Origin: a virus
Length of the DNA: 40,158 nt
Virus record (IMG/VR): IMGVR_UViG_3300048924_000390
Coordinates: 1 to 40,158 of that record
Reading direction: 5' to 3' (one strand)
Shown here: positions 13,739-22,249 of the stretch, one piece after another
How positions within the stretch are numbered: the first letter of the stretch is position 1
Layout: every line of letters begins with the position of its first letter
Translations under genes and position numbers: made by a program
The notes under the pieces: generated by a model
Database searches by the model: none
Told to the model about the DNA's origin: nothing
Seen by the model: only the letters and a program-made list of their open reading frames with translations

Positions 13739-14034
13739 ACACCACGAACCAAAACGACATCGTTCTCGACATCATCTCTCGCCTGCAAGACGCACTTGTC
13801 GAGGCAAAGGGCGAGTTAACGCCCGAGCTGGTGAAGGGGGTCGAGGCGAGCGTCCGTGCGGACTGGGGCGGTGACCGCGTGTTCATTGCGAAGCGCCGCG
13901 GCGAAGGGCACAGCAACCGCAACAGCCGGATCATGCGCGATTACCTCGGTGGCGAACGGCTGAAGCTGCTTGCTCGTCGCTATGAGCTTTCTGAGCGTCA
14001 AGTGCTGCGGATCGTCAAAGCGCCCTCGAAATGA
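13732..14034 (+). CDS. Mor transcription activator family protein
   Basis: This 100-aa protein overlaps the terL stop by 7 nt. The C-terminal part (VRADWGGDRVFIAKRR, NRNSRIMRDYLGGERLKLLA, RRYELSERQVLRIVK) has the pattern of the Mor/Mga-like HTH family first described as the Mu middle-operon activator. It may activate the late genes, and no Q antiterminator was recognised elsewhere. The location after the terminase rather than in the early region is unusual for a late activator. It is the last phage-like gene before the A+T-rich two-gene insert. Confidence 0.78.
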   Translation: MVNTTNQNDIVLDIISRLQDALVEAKGELTPELVKGVEASVRADWGGDRVFIAKRRGEGHSNRNSRIMRDYLGGERLKLLARRYELSERQVLRIVKAPSK

Positions 14035-14207
14035 CTATGTAGAAGCGAAATGCAAATACTCTTTTTTTTCTTTTTTGTCTTCTTGGCCAAAAGTAATATG
14101 CCACTGAGCGTCTGAGGAATAAAACTTGGCGCTCCCCAGTTTATGTGATGGACACGGCCAAGCTCATGAATAAAAGTCAGCCGTCAATACGATGACAGGA
14201 GCGGGAA
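14035..14207. other. Intergenic region before the two-gene insert
   Basis: This 173-bp stretch has low GC, a T-rich run (about 14059-14082) and AGGAGCGGGA just before the next ATG. The T run has no convincing stem in front, so I do not call a terminator. A promoter for the inserted genes probably lies here, but no -35/-10 pair is clear. Confidence 0.4.
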
Positions 14208-15722
14208 ATGGAAAAATACTTCGTCTATCTGTTCGCAATGATGGCAGCAATGCTAGCAAATCCTTGTCAAGCTGCACCTTCTTTAAGTAAGGGGACCTCG
14301 ATCAGGGGAGCGACGGCATATCAAGACTCGCAAGATTTGAGTCAATTCTATTACATCCCACTTTCCAGCGAAGCCACCTTAGGCGATCGGCTGAAAACGT
14401 TTGAAGTAAAGTATTTTGGCATGGGGCGCCAGTTTTTAGTCCGTCAATCAAACGGTGCTATTAAGAGCAAGGCAGGAGCCATTGTCAGTGGTACGTTTGT
14501 AGTCGATTTGAGCGATGCGCAGCGTGCGGCATTGTTGGCTCAAATAACTAAAGATTTCGGAGTTGCAAATCCGAAATTGTTGCCAATCTCGATTGTCGAT
14601 CCGAAGCTCGAGTCTGTCGTGATGGATCAAATAACAGGCTTTGGCGACGTAATTCAGCAAAAATGGGCGACGGGTTTTGCAATCGGCTCGGAGTCAGCCT
14701 TTAGCGTTGGTAGTCTTAATTCAGGCTTCGCTCAAGTAGCGGCTAATTTTGCTCCCGGTGGAAATCCGTTTGAGATTCACGCTAATCCTGCGATTGGAGT
14801 GAATATTCTTGGAAAAGCTGAATTCGTAGGTGACCCATGGACCGCGGAAATTAAATGTGATTTAACGCAAGTCTGGTCGCAAGTCCGATCTAGTGCGAGT
14901 GTTTCGGCTTCATGGGGATGGTTCAGGCTTGGTAGGGCTAGCTATAACAGCATTGTCCAGGATCTCCAAAAAAACGGAGCTTGCAAATTCAACATGACAG
15001 AAGGAAGCATGGATACCGCCCAGTTTGGGCGACCTGTGTTTGAAATGATGAAGGCGATGTTTGAGGAAATGAATCGCAGCGCAATTGCCGGAGAGGGTTA
15101 TTTTAAGTTTGAGCCAAATCCTGAGGCCCCTGCTGTGGGCGGTGGTGGAGGCGGGGGCGGACTTTTTGGTTGGAGTGTGAGCGTTAATGGCGGATATAGT
15201 AGCGCCGCATTTACACAAGGTAGAAGATGGGACACAACAGTAAGCTACACAGGACGCGTGATGATTCCAATTACGCTTGGCACAGCACTAGCTGTTTCGT
15301 GCAGTGCTGCGACCGCAGGACATTTCGTCGACCTAGGAGATTCGACCGAGCCGTGCATTGTTCAATCGAAAATCAATGCCTTTCAAAAGCGAACGGAAAA
15401 AGAAGGTCTCGCTAAAACGGCTGAGCTTTCAAGATTGAATCAGCAGCTATTGAAAAAGGAAATTAGCCTTGCTGAATATGTCCAACTCAAATTGGCCATT
15501 GATGATATGGTTTTCTCTGACGACTCATATGTGGCGAAGGGGGCGAATTTTTCGACTTTTGCCGCCAACTCGGTTGTTGAAGAGGCGACTTTGAAGGAGG
15601 GCATTTTCTATTCTGTAGATCAAGCCGGTCGCAATATTAAATCTCAAAAAATCGACGCAAGCTACAAGCTTTTAAAGCCGTCGGAAACTCTAAATAGCAG
15701 TAGAGCGTTTATGAGTAAATAG
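14208..15722 (+). CDS. Exported protein of unknown function (cargo module, gene 1)
   Basis: This 504-aa protein has a typical signal peptide (MEKYFVYLFAMMAAMLANP, cleavage probable after CQA at about residue 23), so it should reach the periplasm or beyond. The mature part has a Gly stretch of eight residues (about 312-319), a Ser/Gly-rich strand-like region around it (GWSVSVNGGYSSAAF), several Cys and a C-terminal helical segment (AELSRLNQQLLKKEISLAEY). I do not recognise a family. AGGAG precedes the ATG. A+T content is visibly higher than in the neighbouring terminase and portal genes. It is followed one base later by a membrane protein gene; the two form an insert within the late operon. 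Confidence 0.78.
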   Translation: MEKYFVYLFAMMAAMLANPCQAAPSLSKGTSIRGATAYQDSQDLSQFYYIPLSSEATLGDRLKTFEVKYFGMGRQFLVRQSNGAIKSKAGAIVSGTFVVDLSDAQRAALLAQITKDFGVANPKLLPISIVDPKLESVVMDQITGFGDVIQQKWATGFAIGSESAFSVGSLNSGFAQVAANFAPGGNPFEIHANPAIGVNILGKAEFVGDPWTAEIKCDLTQVWSQVRSSASVSASWGWFRLGRASYNSIVQDLQKNGACKFNMTEGSMDTAQFGRPVFEMMKAMFEEMNRSAIAGEGYFKFEPNPEAPAVGGGGGGGGLFGWSVSVNGGYSSAAFTQGRRWDTTVSYTGRVMIPITLGTALAVSCSAATAGHFVDLGDSTEPCIVQSKINAFQKRTEKEGLAKTAELSRLNQQLLKKEISLAEYVQLKLAIDDMVFSDDSYVAKGANFSTFAANSVVEEATLKEGIFYSVDQAGRNIKSQKIDASYKLLKPSETLNSSRAFMSK

Positions 15723-15723
15723 C

Positions 15724-16293
15724 ATGAACTTTTTCAAGCTTCTTGTGAAAGTGATTCTGTCATTTGCTAAACGATCGCCGGTTGCTTTTTGCTCTACGGT
15801 GGTAGTGATTGTTGGCGTTGTCTCGGTGCTGTCTTACTCGCTGGCGGAAAATACTGAATGGAGATGTGCGTTTCGTGCAAAGTGGTTTGGGAGCGTGCCT
15901 GATCGTCTTGCTACCTATGTAATTGTTGGGTACGGTGATAAGCCGTATTGTCCGCTTCCTAATGATCAGTTGGCCCATCAAATTGCTGCAGGAAAGCCGC
16001 TAACAATTTGGGTTCGTGCAGTTCATTTTGATCATGTAGATGTGCCGAGCGAGCCGTTGCAAGTTGATATTGAAATCATCAATGCGAAGACTGGCTCCAT
16101 AGTCGAAACGATTGCCCCGAAGTTTTTACTAAATCCAACCACCGTAAATACAAAAAATGAAGATGTAAGGGGATTTTCGTACGGCTACATTGTTTTTACG
16201 AGTTCTGAACGCGAAATTTATCGGGCCAGGGCTAAATATTTGGATGCGGAAATTCCTTCGTATTCACTCGGTCCTCCCATCGTTGTTTTTTGA
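15724..16293 (+). CDS. Membrane-anchored protein of unknown function (cargo module, gene 2)
   Basis: This 189-aa protein has one N-terminal transmembrane segment (about residues 18-42; VAFCSTVVVIVGVVSVLSYS) and a periplasmic domain of about 145 residues. That domain is rich in strands (PLTIWVRAVHFDHVDVPSEP, LQVDIEIINAKTGSIVETI), suggesting an Ig-like beta sandwich. It starts one base after the stop of the exported protein and shares its low GC, so the two were probably acquired together. A role at the cell envelope, such as superinfection exclusion or host conversion, is an inference from topology. Confidence 0.75.
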   Translation: MNFFKLLVKVILSFAKRSPVAFCSTVVVIVGVVSVLSYSLAENTEWRCAFRAKWFGSVPDRLATYVIVGYGDKPYCPLPNDQLAHQIAAGKPLTIWVRAVHFDHVDVPSEPLQVDIEIINAKTGSIVETIAPKFLLNPTTVNTKNEDVRGFSYGYIVFTSSEREIYRARAKYLDAEIPSYSLGPPIVVF

Positions 16294-16614
16294 CCGAATA
16301 CTTCAATCGGCGAGCCAGAGATGCGGCCAAAATAACGTACTAGGCGCACACACGGGCGCTTCGGCTATAAATTCTGTGTCCAGTAGGCGTGCTTGGTTGA
16401 ATAGGAATTCAAATCGCATTGTGTTCGGCTTTTCACTCCTCAGTGCGAAGCTACTGGACGGCGCGAGCCACGCCAGACTCAACGCCACTCCAAGGTTGCT
16501 TCTAGTTTCTATCCATAGCCCAAAGTAGCCTCTCGCTCGAAGTGACACGCCTCGCCTTGTTGATGTCATCCCGCGTCTTCGATAGTCCGGTCAACACTGA
16601 CCAAAGGCCCGACC
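16294..16614. other. Gene-poor region after the two-gene insert
   Basis: This 321-bp stretch has no convincing rightward gene. It contains a 9-bp inverted repeat GTCCAGTAG (16378-16386) / CTACTGGAC (16451-16459). A leftward open frame of 88 codons (16303-16569; ALRSEKPNTMRFEFLFNQAR) has no ribosome site or known domain; I leave it as a possible remnant. AAAGGC lies 7 nt before the GTG of the next gene. Confidence 0.5.
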
Positions 16615-17160
16615 GTGCCTATCGATGCTTTCAACACCGAACCCATTTCCATCATTCCCGGCGATACCGTCAAGTGGACCCGAACGCTCGCCGACTATCC
16701 GCCCTCCGCAGGCTGGGCACTGAGCTATGAACTTCTCAATGCCCAGCACCGCTACGAAATCGCCGCCGCGGCTGATGGCAATGCACACCGCGTCATCGTC
16801 TCTGCGCGGACCACGCGGACCTATGCGCCTGGCTCCTACGACTGGCGCGCCCGAGTCACCAACGCGGATGAGGTCTACACAGTCGCCACCGGCCGACTGA
16901 CGGTCACACCTTCATTCGGCGCGGCGGCCGATATCCGCTCGCACGCACGGCGCACGCTGGAAGCCATCGAGGCGGTGCTCGAAGGCAGGGCCACCAGTGC
17001 AACCGCCGAATACGAAATCAACGGCCGGCGCCTGAAGTACATCCCGCTGATCGAGCTGCACGCGCTTCGTACGAAGTACCAGCGCGAGGTCGCGGCAGAA
17101 GAGGGCAAGAGCGGGCCGCGTGGCGTGTCGGGTCGCATCATGGTGAGGTTCGGCCAATGA
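16615..17160 (+). CDS. Head-tail joining protein, gpW-like, with N-terminal beta domain
   Basis: This 181-aa protein has a GTG start. The N-terminal half (PGDTVKWTRTLADYPPSAGW, AHRVIVSARTTRTYAPGSYD) looks like a small beta-sandwich. The C-terminal part (ARRTLEAIEAVLEGRATSAT, YEINGRRLKYIPLIELHALR) matches the pattern of lambda gpW-like joining proteins. The stop overlaps the portal start (ATGA), the normal order for W and B. gpW closes the filled head and prepares it for the tail. Confidence 0.75.
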   Translation: MPIDAFNTEPISIIPGDTVKWTRTLADYPPSAGWALSYELLNAQHRYEIAAAADGNAHRVIVSARTTRTYAPGSYDWRARVTNADEVYTVATGRLTVTPSFGAAADIRSHARRTLEAIEAVLEGRATSATAEYEINGRRLKYIPLIELHALRTKYQREVAAEEGKSGPRGVSGRIMVRFGQ

Positions 17161-18710
17161 AGACGCCCGCCTTCCTGCGCCGCGTCTTCGGTGGCAAGTT
17201 CGCGGCGAAGAAGACACAGGTCCGCCGCTTCCATGCGGCCCGCATCGATCGGCTCTCGGCCGACTGGATCGCGACCTATTCGAGCATTAACGAAGAGCTG
17301 CGCGGCGATCTCGACAGGCTTCGTGCACGAGGCCGAGAGATGCGCAACAACAACGACTACGCGCGCAAGTTCTGCGGCATGGTCGAAACGAACATGGTAG
17401 GGCCGGCCGGCTTCGTGATGCAGGCACGCAGCGAGAACGCGCCGGGCAAGGCCGACAAGCTCGCCAATGACGCCATAGAGGCCGCCTTCGTGCGCTGGCA
17501 GACGGTGTGCGACGTGACCGGGCGGCAATCGTTGCGCGACATGTGCGAGACCCTTGTCGGCGGTTTGCCGAGCGATGGCGAGTTTCTGGTGCGGCTCGTG
17601 CGCGGACCCGATGCCGGCAACGAGTTCAACTTCGCGCTGCAGCTCATCGACGTGGATCGCATCGACACCACGTTCAACGGCATCGAGCCATCGACGGGCA
17701 ACACCGTCATCATGGGCGTGGAGGTCAACGCCTGGCGGCGAACGGTTGCGATCCACATCTTCGAGGCGCATCCGAACGATGGCCCGCGCACTTCCCGCCG
17801 GCGCGTGCGACTGCCGGCCGAGGACGTGATTCACGGCTTCAAGGTCGAGCGCGCCGAGCAGGTGCGCGGCATCCCGTGGATGGCACCCGGCATGCTGAGC
17901 CTGCATCACCTGGGCGGCTTCATGCTCGCTGCGGTGCTTGCGGCCGAGCACGGCGCGAATCACTTCGGTTTCTTCACGCAGAACAATGATGCGACCCCCG
18001 GTGTGTTGCCAGTGGGCCAGCATGAAGAGGGCGACGGCGGCGAGGCCATCACCACGAGCCAACCCGGCGTCTACGACACGTTGCCGCCTGGCTACGACTT
18101 CAAGCCGCACGAGAGCAAGTATCCGAATGAGGTCTTCGGCCCGTTCGTGAAGACAGCGCTTCAGCGTGTCGCCAGCGGGTGGCGCGTCTCGTATCACGCG
18201 CTGGCGAACGACCTCGAAGGCGTCAACTTCTCCAGCATCCGCAGCGGCACGCTCGACGAGCGCGACCGATGGTCGTCGGATCAGCAGTGGTTCATCGACA
18301 TCCTGCTCAAGCGCGTGCGCTCCGAGTGGCTGGTGATGTCGCTGCTATCGAACGCGATCACCATGCCCAACGGAAGCCCGTTGCCCGCGGCAAAGGTCGC
18401 GAAGTTCGCGCCGCACGACTGGCTCGGCCGCCGTTGGGAGTGGGTGGACCCGCTCAAGGACATGAACGCGCGCATTGCCGGTGTGGGCGCTGGACTGGTC
18501 TCGCCGCAAGAACTGAGCGCGCAAATGGGCCGCGACTTCTACGACACGATGCTGAAGATCAAAGAGGCACAAGACCTCGCGAAGCAGCTCGGCATCGTGC
18601 TGCCCGCCTACGCAGCGAAGAGCGTCGCGTCGGCGCCCAAGACCACGCCAAAGGGCCAGCCTGCAGAGGCCGAAGAGGAAGAAGAGGAGGACGAAGAAGT
18701 CACAGCCTAG
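17157..18710 (+). CDS. Portal protein (lambda gpB family)
   Basis: This 517-aa protein shows the features of the lambda-type portal family: an N-terminal Arg-rich part (RFHAARIDRLSADWIATYSS), RARGREMRNNNDYARKFCGM near residue 55, LVRGPDAGNEFNFALQLIDV in the body, and DLEGVNFSSIRSGTLDERDR in the C-terminal half. It forms the dodecameric ring through which DNA enters. The last about 20 residues are almost all Glu/Asp (AEAEEEEEEDEEV), an acidic tail. It is coupled to the W-like gene by a 4-nt overlap. Confidence 0.93.
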   Translation: MKTPAFLRRVFGGKFAAKKTQVRRFHAARIDRLSADWIATYSSINEELRGDLDRLRARGREMRNNNDYARKFCGMVETNMVGPAGFVMQARSENAPGKADKLANDAIEAAFVRWQTVCDVTGRQSLRDMCETLVGGLPSDGEFLVRLVRGPDAGNEFNFALQLIDVDRIDTTFNGIEPSTGNTVIMGVEVNAWRRTVAIHIFEAHPNDGPRTSRRRVRLPAEDVIHGFKVERAEQVRGIPWMAPGMLSLHHLGGFMLAAVLAAEHGANHFGFFTQNNDATPGVLPVGQHEEGDGGEAITTSQPGVYDTLPPGYDFKPHESKYPNEVFGPFVKTALQRVASGWRVSYHALANDLEGVNFSSIRSGTLDERDRWSSDQQWFIDILLKRVRSEWLVMSLLSNAITMPNGSPLPAAKVAKFAPHDWLGRRWEWVDPLKDMNARIAGVGAGLVSPQELSAQMGRDFYDTMLKIKEAQDLAKQLGIVLPAYAAKSVASAPKTTPKGQPAEAEEEEEEDEEVTA

Positions 18711-18761
18711 TGACATCGCGCGCCTTATGAATGTCAGTGCTGCGCCGTTGCAATAGGCGCC

Positions 18762-20633
18762 ATGACTTCAAGTCTTCCTCAAGCACTTCGCCAGCATCTG
18801 CCCACCGGGCAACTGAAGCGCGCCTTTGTTGTAGACCGCTCTTCCATCGACGAAGAGGCGCGCACCGTGAAGCTCGCATTCGCGAGCGAGACGCCAGTGG
18901 ATCGCGGCTACTTCGTCGAGGTGCTGGACCTCAGCCGCAAGTCAATGCGCACCGGTCGCCTCATGGCCGGCGCCAACCTCCTTTGCGACCACGACACACG
19001 GGATGTCGTCGCGGTCGTCGAGTCTGTGGAAATCGGTTCGGACAAGGTAGCCCGTGCCGTTGTGCGCTTCGGTCGAAGCGCACGCGCAGAAGAAGTCTTC
19101 CGCGACGTGATCGACGGCATCCGCGTCAACGTTTCGGTCGGCTACATCATCCACGAAGCAATCCTCGACGGCACGAAGGATGGGTACGACACCTACCGCG
19201 TGACCGACTGGGAGCCCTTCGAGCTGTCTCTGGTCAGCGTCCCCGCTGACGTGACTGTCGGTGTCGGCCGCAGTCTCGCCGCCGAGCCGCAGGCCGCTCC
19301 CTCTCTTTCCTCCATTTCCACACCCTCCACGGAGAACCGCGCCATGACGACGCCTGAAGTCAAGCCGGCAGGCACCACCACGCCTGCCCCCACCATCGAC
19401 ACCACCGCGCAGCGCAACCACGCCGCCGAAATCAGCAAGATCGCTGCCGCCATGCCCGGCGGCGCCGAGCTGGCAATGCGCTCCATTCAAGCCGGTCACA
19501 CGGTCGAGCAGTTTCAGGCCGAGGCGATTCGCTCGCTCTCGTCCAAGCCCGTCCCCACGGCCGACATCGGCCTCACCACCAAGGAAACGCGTCGCTTCAG
19601 CATGGTCCGCGCGCTGCACGCGTTGGCGAACCCCGGCGATGTTGCCGCCCGCAACGCTGCAGCCTTCGAGTTCGAATGCTCGAACGCCACCGCCGCCAAG
19701 CTCGGCAAGTCGGCGCGCGGCATCCTGATCCCGTTCGAAGTGCAAAAGCGCGACATGAACGTGGGCACGCCTACGGCCGGCGGCAACCTGGTGGCCACAG
19801 ACCTGATGTCGGGCGACTTCATCACCATCCTGCGCGACGCGATGGTGCTCAACACGCTGGGCGTGCGCTTCCTGTCGGGTCTGGTCGGCAACATCGCCAT
19901 TCCGAAACAGACCGGCTCGGGCAGTGCCTACTGGGTGGCCGAGGGTCAACCGCCGGACGAGAGCGGCGCGGCCATCGGCCAGGTGGCGATGTCGCCGAAG
20001 ACGGTCGGCGCCTTCACCGACATCAGCCGCAAGCTGTTGCTGCAGTCGAGCATCGATGTCGAGAGCTTCGTCTCGACCGACCTCGCGATGGTGCTCGGCC
20101 TGGCGATCCAGCGCGCAGCCATCGCCGGCGGCAGCGTCGTGAACGAGCCGAGCGGCATCCTCGCGAAGATCGCGGCCAGCATCCTCGGCGGTGCCAACGG
20201 AGGGGCGCCGACCTGGGATCACGTCGTGGATCTGGAAACGGCCGTCTCGGTCGCCAATGCCGACGTGGGCACGCTGGCCTACCTGACGAACGCCAAGGTG
20301 CGCGGCAAGCTGAAGAAGACCTTCGTCGATGGCCCCGGCACCGGCGAGCGCGTGTGGCAGAAGGGCAGCGAGCCGCTCAACGGCTACCGCGCCGCCGTCA
20401 CCAACGCCGTGCCGAGCAACATCACGAAGGGCAGCGGCGCCAACCTCTCGGCGCTCATCTTCGGCAACTTCGCCGACCTCGTGATCGGCATGTGGGGCGG
20501 CCTCGACCTGATGGTCGATCCCTACACGCACAGCACCACGGGCACGGTGCGCGTGACCGCGCTGCAGGACGTGGATGTCGGCGTGCGCAACGTCGAGAGC
20601 TTCGCCACCATGGAAGACGCGGAAACCGCCTGA
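18762..20633 (+). CDS. Fused HK97-type prohead protease and major capsid protein
   Basis: This 623-aa protein joins two functions. Residues about 15-170 are an S78 prohead protease: His77 (LLCDHDTR), Ser125 (NVSVGY) and Glu154 (PFELSLVSVPA) are the probable triad. After a Pro/Thr-rich linker and a scaffold-like helical delta region (about 195-330), the HK97-fold major capsid follows (about 335-620; NTLGVRFLSGLVGNIAIPKQ, YWVAEGQPPDESGAAIG, LGLAIQRAAIAGG). An in-frame ATG at 19344 with GGAG nine bases upstream (codon 195) could produce capsid without protease, supplying many capsid copies per protease. HK97-type capsids with lambda-type portal and terminase show mosaicism. Confidence 0.92.
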   Translation: MTSSLPQALRQHLPTGQLKRAFVVDRSSIDEEARTVKLAFASETPVDRGYFVEVLDLSRKSMRTGRLMAGANLLCDHDTRDVVAVVESVEIGSDKVARAVVRFGRSARAEEVFRDVIDGIRVNVSVGYIIHEAILDGTKDGYDTYRVTDWEPFELSLVSVPADVTVGVGRSLAAEPQAAPSLSSISTPSTENRAMTTPEVKPAGTTTPAPTIDTTAQRNHAAEISKIAAAMPGGAELAMRSIQAGHTVEQFQAEAIRSLSSKPVPTADIGLTTKETRRFSMVRALHALANPGDVAARNAAAFEFECSNATAAKLGKSARGILIPFEVQKRDMNVGTPTAGGNLVATDLMSGDFITILRDAMVLNTLGVRFLSGLVGNIAIPKQTGSGSAYWVAEGQPPDESGAAIGQVAMSPKTVGAFTDISRKLLLQSSIDVESFVSTDLAMVLGLAIQRAAIAGGSVVNEPSGILAKIAASILGGANGGAPTWDHVVDLETAVSVANADVGTLAYLTNAKVRGKLKKTFVDGPGTGERVWQKGSEPLNGYRAAVTNAVPSNITKGSGANLSALIFGNFADLVIGMWGGLDLMVDPYTHSTTGTVRVTALQDVDVGVRNVESFATMEDAETA

Positions 20634-20636
20634 GCC

Positions 20637-20924
20637 ATGAGCTTCGCCGAAGACCTGTCCGTTTTCTTCAGCGACTTTGCGGTGGACGCCTCGTTCACCG
20701 TCGAAGGCGTGCAGAAGACCGCGCGCGTCCTGTTCGAACGTCCCTACGCGGCGCCCTTCGGCGTGCAGGTCGATGCAGATGCGCCGTTGTGCCAAGGCGC
20801 GACGCAAGCCCTTGCCGGCCTGCAGCGCGACGACGCGATCACCGTGGACGGCACGCCGTTCGAAGTGGTGCGCGCGGAGGCGGACGGCACCGGCGTGACG
20901 AACCTCGTTCTTCGGAGCGCCTGA
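20637..20924 (+). CDS. Head-tail attachment protein (FII-like)
   Basis: This 95-aa protein starts three bases after the capsid stop. The pattern DLSVFFSDFAVDASFTVEGV followed by VDADAPLCQGATQALAGLQR and ITVDGTPFEVVRAEADGTG is typical of lambda FII-type attachment proteins (Phage_attach). It would join the completed head to the tail. Confidence 0.78.
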   Translation: MSFAEDLSVFFSDFAVDASFTVEGVQKTARVLFERPYAAPFGVQVDADAPLCQGATQALAGLQRDDAITVDGTPFEVVRAEADGTGVTNLVLRSA

Positions 20925-20926
20925 GC

Positions 20927-21334
20927 ATGTTCCTTCTCGAAGTCAACGTCTGCGACCGCCTGCGCGAGGTGCTTCCCGCGTGGGAGGTGATGGGCTATTC
21001 GACCGGCAAGGGCAATCGCGATGCCGGCGCGCTGGTGTCCGTCATGTTCGCCGCCGGTGCGCTGGCCGACGTGAAAGAGGGCGCTGTGGGCCTCGCACCT
21101 GGCTGGAGCGTCCTGCTGTCGGTCAAGCGCGGCCCTGCCGCGGCGGCGTTGCTCGACACCGCCGTTTCAACGGTCATCGAGCACCTTCACAACTGGGCGC
21201 CCGGCAAGGCCGGTGGCCGCAACTGGGGCGCACTGAAGCTCGCGCGCTTCACGGCGCCGGACTTCGCAGACGGCGGGCTCATCGGCATCGAACTTCTCTT
21301 CTCCACCACCGGCCGCTACCTCGGCCAAGAGTGA
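20927..21334 (+). CDS. Tail terminator-like protein (gpU-type)
   Basis: This 135-aa protein starts MFLLEVNVCDRLREVLPAWE at an ATG two bases after the upstream stop. Size, position between the attachment protein and tail-tube gene, and the ending GLIGIELLFSTTGRYLG fit the tail-terminator group, which caps the tail tube. The family call rests mainly on gene order. Confidence 0.68.
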   Translation: MFLLEVNVCDRLREVLPAWEVMGYSTGKGNRDAGALVSVMFAAGALADVKEGAVGLAPGWSVLLSVKRGPAAAALLDTAVSTVIEHLHNWAPGKAGGRNWGALKLARFTAPDFADGGLIGIELLFSTTGRYLGQE

Positions 21335-21354
21335 AACCAATCAACAGAACCACC

Positions 21355-22143
21355 ATGGCAAACAAATTCGAAAAGAGTGAATACGTGATCCCGCGCGGTC
21401 GCGTCTTCTTCGACCCCATCGACGACGCCGACCAGATCACGGGGGAGCGCCATTTCGGCAACTGCCCCACGGTCACGCTCAGCATCTCCACCGAGAAGGC
21501 CCCGCACTACAGCGCGGAAGTCGGCCCCGGCGTGAAGGATGCGGATCGCGTGGTGCGCATCGACCGCACCGGCAAGGTGACGTGCGACAACATGAGCATC
21601 GACAACCGCGCGATGTTCATTTCGGGCGAGAAGTCGACAACCACGCAAGAGGCTGGGCAGGTTGCCGCGGAAGCGATCAACGTGATCCCGGGGCGCTTCT
21701 ACCAGCTCGGCCGCACCGATGCGAACCCGGCCGGCGCCCGCAACGTGTCTGCGGTGGCTGTGACGCCTGGCGCTGGCGGCGAAGCCTTCGAGCTGGGCAA
21801 GGACTACACCGTCGATGCGGCGCTTGGGCGCCTGCAGATCCTGACCGATGGCGGCATCCCGGCGGGCGCGATCAAGGTCGCGTACACGAAGCCCGCCGCG
21901 ACCTGGCAGACGATCAAGTCGAGCGAGAAGACGCTGCGCCGGGGTGCGCTGCGCGTCATCTCCAACATTGCCGAAGGCGAGCAGAGCGACACGTACATGC
22001 CGCTCGTGACCCTCACGCCCACCGGCGACCTGTCGCTCGTGACCAGTGACGACGCCTATACCGCGATGGAGTTCGATGTCGAAGTGCTGACCCCGCCGAA
22101 CGGCGTGGCGATCTTCGTGGACGGCCGCCCAGTAGCCGCCTGA
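21355..22143 (+). CDS. Major tail tube protein
   Basis: This 262-aa protein starts MANKFEKSEYVIPRGRVFFD. It contains GNCPTVTLSISTEKAPHYSA, TGKVTCDNMSIDNRAMFISG and VISNIAEGEQSDTYMPLVTL, a pattern common to siphophage tail-tube proteins with an added Ig-like part in the middle. It lies just upstream of the tape measure gene, as expected. Confidence 0.8.
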   Translation: MANKFEKSEYVIPRGRVFFDPIDDADQITGERHFGNCPTVTLSISTEKAPHYSAEVGPGVKDADRVVRIDRTGKVTCDNMSIDNRAMFISGEKSTTTQEAGQVAAEAINVIPGRFYQLGRTDANPAGARNVSAVAVTPGAGGEAFELGKDYTVDAALGRLQILTDGGIPAGAIKVAYTKPAATWQTIKSSEKTLRRGALRVISNIAEGEQSDTYMPLVTLTPTGDLSLVTSDDAYTAMEFDVEVLTPPNGVAIFVDGRPVAA

Positions 22144-22249
22144 CCGATCCCTTCGCCGTCGCCGACCTCCCGGCGGCGGCGACGCCTGGCGCTTCGCAGG
22201 AGGCGACACACGTCGCCGCACTGGCTACCCCCTCACCACTTCCCTAAAG
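22144..22249. other. Tube/tape-measure intergenic region with hairpins, no tail-chaperone gene
   Basis: This 106-bp region contains two GC-rich stem-loops. CGCCGTCGCC pairs with GGCGGCGGCG with one mismatch, and GGCGAC-ACAC-GTCGCC is perfect. No T run follows. Most siphophages keep the frameshifted tail-assembly-chaperone pair here; no such ORF is seen. Confidence 0.5.

Noticed and set aside
14059-14082. T-rich run after the Mor gene as a terminator
   Set aside because: No convincing GC-rich stem precedes it on the plus strand.
16303-16569. 88-codon leftward ORF in the 321-bp gap
   Set aside because: Some protein-like character but no ribosome site, partner or domain; noted as a possible remnant only.
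18942-20807. 621-codon minus-strand open frame opposite the capsid gene
   Set aside because: Antisense shadow; the plus strand encodes a clear protease-capsid protein.
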